Below, one piece after another: positions 53,791 to 64,000 of a stretch of 64,000 nt of DNA. Both the position numbers and the translations under genes were made by a program. The stretch is from Agriotes lineatus (Eukaryota > Arthropoda > Insecta > Coleoptera > Elateridae): positions 62,001 through 126,000 of the forward strand of contig CALNHX010001052.1 of the NCBI GenBank assembly GCA_940337035.1, given 5' to 3'. The notes under the pieces were generated by a model. It saw only the letters and a program-made list of their open reading frames with translations. It was not told where the DNA came from and did not search any database. Position 1 is the stretch's first letter, and each line of letters begins with the position of its first letter.

Positions 53791-53950
53791 ATTACATAAG
53801 TGGTGATAATTTTTTGATAATTTTAACTAGATTCACAAATTTGTTGCTATTAAATCTCACGAGTGGACGAAGTCCACGAGTGGGATTTCTTAATAGCAAC
53901 AAATTAGTGCCTAGTTAAAATTATTTAAAAAAAATTACCACAAATGTAAT
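53791..53950. mobile_element. Foldback with GAA apex
   Basis: 'attacataagtggtgataat' through 'tttgttgctatta' is mirrored to 53950. The arms meet at 'gagtggacgaagtccacgag'. Confidence 0.8.
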
Positions 53951-53953
53951 TCG

Positions 53954-54253
53954 GCGTGATTATTTTTTAAACAGTCCAAGTTATAGATAGGGTTTGATGG
54001 AGAATCCAGATCAGTGTCCTGTTATTTTTAACAACTGCTGCTCACCTACTCCTCTTTTAGCTAGTTGTGTTACAGCAGAAGAACGTTTTGAATGGTTTGT
54101 GAAAAAATGGTCGCTGTAATAAGCTAGTAGCAAATAGTCAGTCTAATTTTGATGCTACTAGCAAATAGTCAGTGTAATTTTGATGCTATTGGTCGATTTG
54201 AAATTTTTTCTCATTACTATTGGCTGATAGGACTGTTTAAAAAATAATCATGC
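53954..54253. mobile_element. 300-bp inverted-repeat element
   Basis: Ends 'cgtgattattttttaaacag' and its complement. It contains two adjacent copies of a 36-bp direct repeat ('agcaaatagtcagt.taattt' at about 54129 and 54165). It abuts the truncated AT-hook exon copy. Confidence 0.75.
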
Positions 54254-54308
54254 CAATTATGCTATCATGTTTTCTGAAATTTTCAACAATTCTTCTGCTA
54301 TTTTTGGT

Positions 54309-54547
54309 CTACGTACCCCTCTTTTTAATAACGGGAACAACATCAGTCTTGAGATCAACATCCTTTTCATCAGAAACTACATTTTCCTGTATCTTTCGTG
54401 GCCGTCCTCTTCCTCTTTTTTTGACTTGGACTTCAACATTATTGGTACTGCCTTTATCTGAAGGTGAAGACTCTTGCAATTTTCTTTTAATACCCTTCGT
54501 GACTCTACTGACAGGTTCAACTTTTTTAGCTTTATTTCCTAGGTATT
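54309..54547 (-). pseudogene. Duplicated, truncated AT-hook exon
   Basis: Paralogue of the start of the exon at 47403. It has the same acceptor ('ttattttcag', ending 54548), then 'EYLGNKAKK', 'GIKRKLQESS', 'STNNVEVQVKKRGRGRPRKI' and 'DVDLKTDVVPVIKKRGT', then TAG. The second AT-hook is destroyed by a small deletion that shifts frame just after 'KKRG'. About 20 bp later the homology ends at an inverted-repeat element. The intron side (54548 to about 54840) is also homologous. Either a tandem gene duplicate that decayed, or a duplicated exon of the same gene that might still be spliced as an alternative end. Confidence 0.8.
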
Positions 54548-54584
54548 CTGAAAATAAATAATTCAATATTAGTAGAGACACCAC

Positions 54585-55057
54585 AATATTATTAATGTGT
54601 CTACTCCAGAAATATCTAACTATATTGGTTTAGACACAAATATCTTCCAGTTGCATTATCTTGAAATGTCATCAATGTCAGTTGCAATGATGAAAATACA
54701 GAGAAGCACGAGTTGTATTTTCCAAAGATTGGAACTAGCACTAGTTGATATTCCAAAAAAAGATTGATTCTTAAGCGTAGGTACCACGAATTATATTTAT
54801 GAAGAGAATATAATGAGTACATACATTCCGTCATCTTCGTACAGATGTCACCAAGATCGTAAGTTACAGAAAACTGCAAATATTTACCATTACTTCAGAA
54901 ATACTGAATTCAATCAAACAGAATATTCAAAACTTATGTGAAATGACAAATAACGTGGGATTTGGTATAATGTCTGCTACAGTGGCCATGTTAGTGAAAT
55001 AAATTGTTCACACTTTTGAAAGAACAAATCTATTATACTTCTCTGGAAACATTGACT
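54585..55057. other. Duplicated intron flank, then spacer
   Basis: Homologous to 47440-47720 up to about 54840. Nothing recognised afterwards. Confidence 0.6.
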
Positions 55058-55068
55058 AGTGTTAATAC

Positions 55069-55793
55069 CACGGCCTGCTGAATTGTGTGATAAACGTCAC
55101 TTTATACGGCCTGGGCATATGTGAAGTTTTGTGATTCTCCGCAGAGCCGCGCAGAGCGCTGTATACCCACGAGCAAGAATTTCAAATTTGCAATGTAACA
55201 TCAGTTACCACATTGACTACGATGCAAATATTTATCAGTTTCGTGCTAGTTTTTTTGTGTATTTTCTTATTTATGTTATTTACGTTCACAGTTTAATTTG
55301 TTGATTAAGTTATCAGTTTTTATTTGTTAAAATGGAAAGCGGTTCTGCATATTGTTCGTATAAAAGGTGTTGTATTGCAACCTGCAAAAATATACAAATT
55401 CGAGGTTAGCAGGTTAGATTTTCCATCAGTTTTGACACAAACTGACGCAAAACCTAACCTGCTAACCTCGAATTTGACATAATTGTGAGCTCTTGTCATA
55501 ATGACTTACAGTGCCACCAACATATTATTTATACAACAAATATTTCAAAGGCAACTTAACCAGACTAATTAATGAACACCCGTTAGATTACACCATTCAT
55601 ATTTACAATAAATTCAAAAGAATCATTTTTAAACAGGTATTGGTCATGACAGCCGCTGTCATTTAAATGTCATCGTGGGTATGTGGCGCCAAAACGGCCA
55701 AAATTTACATTTTCTCAGAAATGAAAACAACAATAAATTTCAAAAAAATACCCAGCCCATATAAAGTGACGGTTGTCACACAATTCAGCAGGC
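55069..55793. mobile_element. TIR element with 11-bp direct flanks
   Basis: Flanked by 'agtgttaatac' (55058-55068 and 55794-55804). Inverted ends 'gcctgctgaattgtgtga' and 'cgtcactttata'. An 8-11-bp duplication fits Mutator- or hAT-like elements. It contains foldback copy 3. No transposase. Confidence 0.8.
55396..55532. mobile_element. Foldback element, copy 3 (left arm truncated)
   Basis: Core 'attcgaggttagcaggtta' and its complement, then the right arm 'acagtgccaccaacatatta' as in copies 1 and 2. The corresponding left outer arm is missing, and about 20 bp are inserted in the right arm. Confidence 0.82.
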
Positions 55794-55883
55794 AGTGTTA
55801 ATACTTGCACGCCACTATTAGGCTTAATAGGACAGAAGATCTTTGTAATGTCTACCTAAATCAATATTTCATGTTTTGATATA

Positions 55884-56632
55884 CAGTGCGAGCGAGTGTA
55901 AAGTCTGGAACTATCGAAATAGAACTCTTATCAAATGTTTTTGAAAGAAATCCTCGAACACGCCAATTTTTATTTTAAATAAGACATATTTTACTGTAAT
56001 TGTCACTTTTATATTGTCTTTTGTTTTTGAGTTATGACGTTCGCAATAATTTTTTAAAATGGAAACCCTAAATTTTTATGATGAATATGGGCAGAGCATG
56101 AAGCTCTAAGACCCAATACGCTAAAAAAGTATGATACTGTATTTTCAAATTTTCGAGAAAATCACTTTTAAAGTATTAAAACAAAAATCGAATAAAAATC
56201 AAGTAGCCATGAAACAATGAGTTAGCCCTAAAATTATGACAGTTCTTCATAGTTTGTTTAGCTGTTTTTGTTGTGTGCTCTTAATTAAATAATGTTGCAA
56301 TATTTGAGTGAAAAAGAACGAATTGAAATTTTAGTATTGAAGGGATCGACTACCGTACGATTTTCTCAAAAATTTCAAAATACAGTATCATACTTTTATT
56401 AGCGTATTTGGTCTTAGAATTTCATGCTCTGTCCAAATTCATTATTTTAGGGCTTCCATTTAAAAAAAGTATCTCTAACGTCATAACTAAAAACAAAAGA
56501 CAATCTAAAAGTGACAATTATTACAGTAAAATATGTATTTTTTAATATAAAAATTGAGGTGTTTGAGGATTTCTTTCAAAAACATTTGATAAAAGTTCTA
56601 TTTCAATAGTTCCATACTTTACACTTGCACTG
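55884..56632 (+). mobile_element. Mariner-like non-autonomous element, about 300-bp arms
   Basis: TA duplication (55882-55883 and 56633-56634), ends 'cagtgcgagcgagtgtaaag' and 'ctttacacttgcactg', with long imperfect inverted arms. The unique centre (56180-56370) includes an ATG frame 'MLQYLSEKERIEILVLKG' (from 56292) resembling the start of an insect Tc1/mariner-type transposase; the rest of the gene is absent. Confidence 0.85.
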
Positions 56633-56639
56633 TATAATA

Positions 56640-57415
56640 CTACTAGTGACATTGTAATAGAGATAATTCCATATTTGCCACTGAAAGAAAATGCTATAAT
56701 TGCTGCATCTTTATTAACAGATACCCTACAATCACATTTTGAATGTAGAGATAACGAGCAACCCATTGTTAATAGAATTTTATCAACATTTATTAAACCT
56801 CTGCTTAGCAGTTATTGCAAAACACGAACGGATATAAACTTTTCTACTAGTTTGCATTCTAAACCACTGAGTAGAAAAATACTAAAGTTTTTGTTTTTTG
56901 TGTGTTTATAAAATATATGCACAGTTATATTAAACTTACTATTCACTTTATATTTAGCATTAAAGGAGAAATAAAACAGCTCTTTAATATATGACAATCA
57001 CATTTAACATGTGCATAACCAAACATTTGGCAATGACATTGATTGACAACTTAGAAATGTCAGTGTTAAACCCTGAATTTTAGATTCCATTGACACGCGA
57101 TAACACTAAAGGATTCAGAGTCTCTTCTGTCTACCCTTACAATTGCCTTGTTATTTTTGTAGAGTTGCTTCAGTAAGATGACCAGATGTTGAGGAGTTTC
57201 CATATCTAACAGAGCAATCCATAGCTGGGTGGATTTTACTAGAATACCTGTATAATAAGTAGATAAGAGTACGGCAAATGCAGGAACAGCATTTGATTGC
57301 TTGGATCCCTATGCATGTACTATTGCGGAAAAAATATTTCGCACGATACTTAATCTAGTTACTTGGTTTTATCCATAGTGGCTTAGTGTGTATCTGATTA
57401 TCTGACTACTTCAAA
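56640..57415. other. AT-rich spacer
   Basis: A 78-codon + strand frame (56675-56911) has no recognisable features. Nothing else seen. Confidence 0.4.
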
Positions 57416-57532
57416 AATAATCGATTACTTCTCACCAACTCAACGTATTCCTTAAAAAATCACTCCAGCTGCGCTGTTGTGATTTTTCGCAGAATACGTC
57501 TTGTTGGTCGAGAAGTAAAATAATCGATTATT
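57416..57532. repeat. Foldback, about 50-bp arms
   Basis: 'aataatcgattacttctc', 'aacgtattc' and 'aaaaaatcac' are mirrored around 'cagctgcgctgt'. Confidence 0.75.
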
Positions 57533-57599
57533 TTTTATGTTCTTGTGCTATTATAATTGATTATACTAGTATGCAACAAGATGTATTTGTTATTACGGA

Positions 57600-58200
57600 T
57601 AATATGACCAAAATATTCTAGCTTTCTCTGCTTGATAGTTGTTAGACCTTTTTTTTAAGCTTATTCAGACGTAGTAAGACCTCCACATTAGTAACTAAAT
57701 CAGTCCAGGGCATTTTCAACATCCTGCAATAAGTCCACATTTTAAAGGCTTCCAACATCGCCTCCGTAAGTGTTCAACCTTCAACGCCATAGAAAAGGGT
57801 ACTAAAAACGTAACATCTCAATAGTCGAATTCTGAGGAAAATTTGCAAATATCTACTGGTTTGTACTTTTTTCATGTTTGCGAACTGTCTAGCTTGTTCA
57901 ATGCCACTCCTGATCTCAACCGTCAAATCCCAGTCCTTATTTAAGTGTCGTACAAGATATCTAAAAGTCTCATTTTGAACTACCAGCTTTACCTTATTAT
58001 CTGTGTGACTTTTACTTACGGCAAGCCATTTTGTCTTCTTCACTTTGAGGTTTAAGCCGCATTGAACTACTGTGCTCTAGAACTGATGTTAAAAGTTCCT
58101 GTAAGTCTCTCATATTCATAGCCAATAACACTGTGTCATCGGCGTATCTAAGGTTGTTTATCACGACACCACCGAAATTACTCCGATAGATTTTCTTCAT
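57600..58200 (-). pseudogene. RTE-type LINE RT fragment
   Basis: 'INNLRYADDTVLLAMNMRDL' (catalytic YADD), 'VLEHSSSMRLK', 'KKTKWLAVSKS', 'NKDWDLTVEIRSGIEQARQ', 'RLLRCYVFSTLFYGVEG', then in other frames 'MLEAFKMWTYCRMLKMPWTD'. These are standard motifs of the RTE group, with a frameshift near 58045 and stops after 57774. Both ends are missing. Confidence 0.85.
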
Positions 58201-58503
58201 AAGGCTGGGGATTGAAACGAAGAAAATTCACCAATCGTCCCCCTCTCTTTATCGTGTTGCGCGGTGCTGGTATCTATATTAGTATAGACCCACTCAAATT
58301 TTCCATAAAATTTCTACTTCGCTATTCAACTTATGCAAGGGTTTGTTTCTCTACTGAGCAGGTGTGCGGACACATGTTTCTGTCGGTGCAGATAATTTTA
58401 AGATTGTTCTGTGATTTTAAGTAAAATAAGCTTCTTGGCCTTTGTATGTATGTATTATCGAAAACCTCATTTTACCTACAAGTGTAGAGGCCGGTGCTTT
58501 AGG

Positions 58504-59087
58504 CTCAATCCACACTATCGGGCTGCTCTTGGGTTCGATTTCGCTCCGCTCAAATATTTATACATTGTTAGCAATGGGCACGACCTGAGCTTGAGCGTTA
58601 CCTATAGTGTGAATGTGCCCATTGCTAACAATGTACCATACGATCGAAAACTTTTAACCTCTAGAAGGCTGTGGATTTTTTTAAATTTAATTTATGTTGG
58701 CAGTGATGAGTAAAGGTACTTACTAATATAACCTGTACAATTTTGACAGAATCACTCACCTCTTACATGATGTTTAATACTGAACACAAGGTGGTGCTGT
58801 GTATGGAAAGTGCAGGAAATCGTTTTGAACAGCTGTAGTTGTTTTTGTTACTAACATTTTTATGTATTCAACAAACATTTTTGTATTTGTTAAAATGACA
58901 TTCTTAATTTAACCTTAAACTGACAGATATAAAATGCCAATGTGACTTTTATTACCACGACTGCCAACAACATTTTTTGACAAAATAATTCCACATCCCT
59001 CTAGAGGGTAAAAGTTTTCGATCATACTCTATAAAAAATTGAGCAGAGCGAGATCAAACCGAGAGCAGCCCGATAGTGTGGATCGAG
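58504..59087. mobile_element. TIR element with a nested foldback
   Basis: Ends 'ctcaatccacactatcggg' and the complement, arms of about 100 bp. A nested palindromic element at 58561-58635 ('tacattgttagcaatgggca') splits the left arm: 'gcgctcaaa' before it continues at 'catacgatcgaaaac' after it. Confidence 0.82.
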
Positions 59088-59089
59088 AC

Positions 59090-61097
59090 TTATGCTTCTT
59101 GGCCTTTCAGTCACTATAACAAAAAAATCTGTGAAATTTCAGGCATAGATAGAATAAACAGGAACAAAGTGATATTTAACTGATTCTAGCCAAATGCTGA
59201 ATCTATTATGTACAGTGTCCGCCAAAAAGTCGGCCTAATATGGGGAAAAAATTTATTTTGATTTTTCAAAAAAACGTTACGTCAATAATTTGTGCTTGTC
59301 TAAAAACCTATTTAGCCCCTATCATATATACCGAGTGATTTTTACTTATTTAGAGGTCAATCAGATTTTTTAGTGTGTTATTTTTAGCTAACTGAACAGA
59401 AAACACCTAATTTTTTATAACTTTAGCTAATTATTAATTTTTGAAATTTTAAAATAATTTTCAAAATTTCACATACCAAGACTTAATATTAAAATTCAAA
59501 TTTTTTTTTATGTGTAGACTTTAAAGATTTATAAGTGGACAAAATAATATAAAATCATTTTCCAAAAAGTAGTATGTTTGCGTAATTTTTTCTGTTTTTT
59601 ATGCAAGGTGCTTTTTAGGAGAAATATTTTTAAATTCTAATTAATATCTATTTAAAAGGCTTCTAGAAACTCTAATCGAGCCCCGTTAATTAATTACTGT
59701 TACAAAAATCCAGTAAATATTCTCTTAAAGTCGTACAAATGAGATTTTTCTTTATCCAATTTACATGTTCTAAAAAATACAACTTTTCGGTAAATAATAA
59801 AAAATGTAAAGAAGTAATTAACATTTTATATTATTTTTAGAAAAATTTACTCTTAAAGGGATGAAAAGGTGTGAACTGTGTTTACACGAATTACTCAATA
59901 TCTCTTAGACCCGCTATCGACTTGGTGTTTGCTTACATAAGTATCTAATGCAAATGTCTAAAACTGCATTTCGGGATCAACCCTTAAAGTGGGAATCTGC
60001 ATTGGGGTGAACTATACAACCCCTTATATCTCCTGTGTTTGTTGAGTTAAGCATTTTTTTTAGCATATAGATATGTAGTTCAAATCTTTAGAAAGGGGTA
60101 TTAGTTTTTTTTTAAATTTCACCCCTAAAGCGGTAGACACGCAAAAACGAAAAGGGGTAGAGTGTTAATATAATTTGTTTTCGCTCTGGGTTCATTTCAG
60201 GATAAGATGGGCTGAAATAATTTTTCGAAATTTCACCCCTAAGGGTTGAAAAGGGGTAAATTGTGTTTTCACAAATTTCTCAATATCTCTTAGAATAAAA
60301 TGGAAAGATTTTTGAAATTCCACCCCCCAAGTGGTGGAAACGGGTATCCTGCTATAATATATGAATACAACATTTTATAAGTACATACATCTATTACTTC
60401 GACACAAAGTGTATGAAGTATTGAAATTCCCTCATATCGAAAACCACTCTGAGTCAAATATCTCTAAAATTCGAGCCAACCGACTAATGAACCCAGTATA
60501 TCAAATCTCCGTCTCGGCGGTGCGGATCTTTTGGTGAAGATCCCAGCCCACTAGATCAATCCCCCCGTATTGGGAGGTGCCTAAACGTGCTGTGCGGGGG
60601 ATGTATGTTCGTATGTGTACACGATTCCGGTCTCCAGGAACCTTCCTGAAGTCTTGGATCGTTTTCATACGATAGGTCCTCCGAAAATGAAGGCAACATC
60701 AACTTTTGAGCTATGGTCATCGGCAAAAAAATTTTTTTTTTTGTTTATTTTTTTATAAATAACTGGTTCATAGCAGTTCATTGTATTAGCGAAACGGAGT
60801 GATGCTGAGTATCGAAGTATTTTTGGAAAGCACGGAAGGGCGCTTTTCTTGGGTGGGGGGTACCATATATTTTTTGATTGTTATACTAAAACTATAGTTT
60901 TATCAATCTATACAAGAGAAAACAAACATTTGTAGTCCGTACGAAGAATGAGCATCTTGCTAGTCTGTAGTAAATTACGCAAGAAAGTACATATTACGTA
61001 AAAAACAAATATGTTACATTATTATTTGTAATAATAATATATTTATTTGTAATAATTGTACGTGAAGATATAAACTACAATTCAAATTTTAAAAAGT
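59090..61097. other. Repeat-derived spacer
   Basis: Starts with a mariner-like end ('acagtgtccgccaaaaagtc', about 59212). 59870-59912 and 60248-60298 are diverged direct repeats ('gaaaagg.gt', 'caatatctcttaga'). 60480-60680 is GC-balanced unknown repeat. No gene seen. Confidence 0.4.
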
Positions 61098-61166
61098 TTC
61101 CGGTAGCGGGAATTGAACACTGGTCTCCTGAGCTAGAGTCAGGTATCCTAGCAAATACACTCTACA
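61098..61166 (-). pseudogene. tRNA-Glu-like pseudogene, 5' end lost
   Basis: On the - strand, 'ttgctaggatacctga' then the loop 'ctctagc', 'tcagg', and 'gttcaattcccgct', ending 'accggaa' and a T-run. D-arm, anticodon arm and T-loop match eukaryotic tRNA-Glu. The anticodon position reads CTA instead of CTC/TTC, the T-stem is unpaired, and the 5' acceptor is absent where a MITE begins. Not a working tRNA; possibly a SINE head. Confidence 0.65.
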
Positions 61167-61168
61167 GG

Positions 61169-61457
61169 CACAGAATAAACACCTAACGGACTCAGAAGCG
61201 AGACTCCGTGGCGGCGCCTTTGATGTTCGAGGTGCCTTATTTTGATCAGGCGGCCATACTGTGAGCAAGTAGAAAAGGCGGAAAATTTAAAAAATTTAAT
61301 TATAGGCGCACCACCGACAATACCTGTTAAAACCAATCCATGGAAACACACGTCATGACGTCACAAATCTACTCCTTAGCGCTACGCATGCGCACTGATT
61401 TTTAGACTACCAAAGTCGCGAGTGTCGCTCCTGAGTCCGTTAGGTGTTTATTCTGTG
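61169..61457. mobile_element. MITE inserted in the tRNA-like sequence
   Basis: Ends 'cacagaataaacacctaacg' and complement, arms of about 50 bp. Flanking 'tacagg' on the left (61163-61168) and right (61459-61464, with one extra base) looks like a target duplication. Confidence 0.78.
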
Positions 61458-61682
61458 ATACAGGGTTATAATTTCTCTTCTTCAACCAGCTATATACTGC
61501 GCAGATGCATGATATTTAAACGAAAATGCACATATTTTAATGGCTGAATTTTTATCAGTAATTATGTATGAAGGGCAAATGATATTTATCAACGATCTTC
61601 CTGAAGTGGTTTAATATTGTAACTATCAACTTTTGCTGATGATTTGAAACTATTTTTAAAAATATTCAAAGCGAATGATGTA

Positions 61683-63594
61683 CGAGGAGTGTTCAAATAC
61701 AAATTATAATTTAATATTTATTAAAAAACAAACACAAAGACTCTGATGTATTGTATATTATGTTATTTTTCTACATTGGTCTCCCTCCCTTTAAATGAAC
61801 TGGTACCATCTTTTCTATGGCTTGAGTTTTCCAAGAGAGATTAATTCTTTTGGCTGCTGACGCACCCATTCTCGAACAGTTTCGATAACTTCTTCATTGG
61901 CAAGATTTTTTTTCGCTTAGAACCTCTTTTAATGGTTCAAACAAACAAAAATCTGATGGAGCAAGGTCCCGACTGTATCGTAGATGGTGCAACATAGTCC
62001 ATTTCAATTTTTGAATTGTAGTCAGTGTGTGGGCAGCGAAATGAAGTCACGTTTTTTCCACGCTACCCTTACTGATATTTAATGCAGAAGCAATGCTCTT
62101 CCCTGTAATTTGATGATCGTTTCAAATAAGTGCATTTTACTCTGTCAGCATATTCTTCTGTTGTTAATGTTTTTGGATGACAAATATTGGGTTGATTCTC
62201 GAAACGTTTGCAGTTATATTTAAACGTTTTACTGCTTTTATTAACGCTTATGTTTGACAGTGCTTGCTCGCCAAACTATTTTTAATTTTTGTACAAATTT
62301 CTGATGGTTTGATACCTCCTTTAATAAGAAATTTACTATTAGTGCGTTGTTCGACGCTTGAATGCACTTCCACTTTACTCATGCTTGCCAAACAGCGTTG
62401 CCAGATACTCATTTATAAATTATAGTCTCAGCAACATTAATGTTATGGTATTTGGAAACAAATTATGGTATAGTCAAGCTTTATTTGCAGGGGGTATTTT
62501 TATTATTAGAAATACTATATACTTATATCCTTGAGAACAAAATACCAGAATTCATTCGATTAATCGCTAATATGTACAGACAAAGTAAATAAGTAAGTAT
62601 AAACATTAATACATAAAAATGCACATATTATTTTATTGGAAAAAAAAACTGGTAAGCATTATTTTCAAGTAGCTAAATTAAATGAAACGTTAAAATAAAA
62701 TACTTAAATTACAAATGGTACCTAATGCATATACCTATTAATTAATATCGTAAAACTCAAAATAAATCGTTTAACATCTTCTATAGTCTATACTATCCAT
62801 GACTTCAACGCATTCTTAAAAGTAAATAAGAAATTAGTTAACAGTCAAGCAAAATAATAATTTTATTTTTTGTGTAATATATTTGAAGTCATGTTTTTTA
62901 AGTATTTCTTTAGAGGGTTGATATTCATAACAACAACCATATTTTTCTGTGTTCTGATGCTAATGCTAAGGAATTTAATGTTTTTAGCGACAGTTTATTT
63001 TAAATTTTAGTTTTTATTACATTTGCCTTAGAGAACACCCTCACATGTGGTAGGGATAAAATATCTAGTACAAATTTAGAGCTGTAGTCTAATAAAAATG
63101 ATAACGAAACGACTTCAAGCAATTTCATATTCCGAACCATAATGAAATAATACGTAATAACCATGCATGACCTGCTTAACGCTACCTATCGTTTTAGGGG
63201 AACCCCCAGATCAAATGCTGTGCTTGATAATCAGCAGACGAATAATAACGCATAATTACATTTTTGGAGATTGACGTCTTGCTATAATTTTTACATTTTA
63301 ATTTTTTGTTGTTGTTGAGAAATAATGGTATCATATGATATGAAACTGTATTATGGTATATTTTAGCTAAATTATTTTTGATGATATCAAGCTTGAAATT
63401 ACAGTATAAATACAATAATTATGGTAAGTCTGGCATCACTGTTGCCAAATGAACGAAAATTAATTATGGCATCTCAAGGACTAAATCATGTTAGGACTTG
63501 TTCCAGAGCATTAACTAATGTATACAACTTCTGTGCATGTCTCTGTCTATTGGGTGCGCAATTAAAATTTTATTTTATATTTGAATGCTCCTCG
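61683..63594 (-). mobile_element. Mariner element with internal insertions
   Basis: Inverted ends 'cgaggagtgttcaaatac' (61683) and 'gtatttgaatgctcctcg'-like (to 63594), with TA on both sides (61681-61682 and 63595-63596). The 1.9-kb length exceeds a normal mariner (about 1.3 kb) although the transposase is itself shortened. 62430-63560 is therefore mostly foreign AT-rich sequence. Confidence 0.8.
61765..62382 (-). pseudogene. Mariner transposase, core deleted
   Basis: ATG at 62382: 'MSKVEVHSSVEQRTNSKFLI' and 'GGIKPSEIC' form the SETMAR/mariner helix-turn-helix head. 'ITGKSIASALNISKGSV' is the second helix-turn-helix. It then jumps to 'YSRDLAPSDFCLFEPLKE' (third catalytic Asp region) and ends 'VREWVRQQPKEL'. 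The first two catalytic Asp regions are missing, and there are several stops and frameshifts. Confidence 0.8.
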
Positions 63595-63599
63595 TAGTT

Positions 63600-64000
63600 T
63601 ATTTGCAACAGGATTTAGATGCTATTGTTAATTGGGAGTTTTTTCTAATAATAGTTATGTGTTTCATTTTCTGTGCGAATCAAACATACTATTTTTTCTA
63701 CAACTACTCATAAATTCGGTAATATGACTTATTATTTAGAATCAAATATTGTAGGCAACATTGTAGAGCATTCATGATGCAAATAAACAATCACTATTCT
63801 GGGAAAATAAACAACAACGACGGCGAATGCCGAATATTGACGAAGCGTTTGTTTTTTATTTAAAATTTACCATGTAACACCCTATCTTGCGTCCATTTTC
63901 AGGGTGTCTAGCAGATATGGCATTCAAAATTCCCGTATAATTCCCGTATTTTCCCGGTCATCTTATTAGGATTCCCGGATACTTTCTGGTCTTCCGGTCG
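63600..64000. other. Spacer and end of an unknown repeat
   Basis: AT-rich to about 63880. The last 100 bp repeat 'ttcccgtat', 'ttcccgg' after 'cagggtgtctag', a layout typical of a transposon end that continues beyond the window. Confidence 0.4.

Overview
The window is AT-rich, intron-containing, transposon-saturated nuclear DNA from an insect. A beetle is my best guess, from the repeat types and the STING sequence, but that is an inference. There are no bacterial operons, rRNA operons or CRISPR arrays.

Two host genes can be supported. (1) On the + strand at 27070-41092 lies what I read as a complete seven-exon STING gene (innate-immune sensor of cyclic dinucleotides): four predicted membrane helices, then the ligand-binding domain with all the residues known to touch the ligand. 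A 12.7-kb intron between exons 4 and 5 is packed with mobile elements (hAT, foldbacks, an antisense Gypsy element carrying a 5S-derived SINE). A tRNA-derived SINE sits about 130 bp after the stop. Exon 5 needs one extra base to keep frame. (2) On the - strand at 45932-47403 is the last exon of a gene for a protein with two AT-hooks. A broken second copy of its start lies about 7 kb upstream in gene order (54309-54547).

The rest is a layered transposon landscape. 0-2 kb: tandem foldback repeats and the first of three related foldback elements. 3-6.7 kb: a gutted DUF4817 transposase and a full-length pogo/Tigger-like element (29-bp inverted repeats, TA duplication, one frameshift). 8.0-13.2 kb: a full-length I/R1/LOA-type non-LTR retrotransposon with target duplication, both ORFs and a single stop codon. 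14.0-15.6 kb: a gutted Harbinger-like element. 18-26.6 kb: two different decayed tyrosine-recombinase (Crypton-like) genes, one split by a 3.2-kb TA-flanked element that itself holds two further insertions. 27-41 kb: STING and its intron. 41-45 kb: SINE, a large foldback, an RTE-type LINE remnant, a tandem repeat and another foldback copy. 46-55 kb: the AT-hook gene, a solo LTR inside a foldback arm, an RT gene split by an opposite-strand LINE that is itself split by a Harbinger MITE, and the duplicated AT-hook exon. 55-64 kb: several inverted-repeat elements, RTE and mariner remnants and a tRNA-Glu-like pseudogene.

The insertion order can often be read directly, because target duplications are intact and removing an insert restores the host element's reading frame. 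Long stretches between features show only AT-rich sequence with no recognisable coding content.
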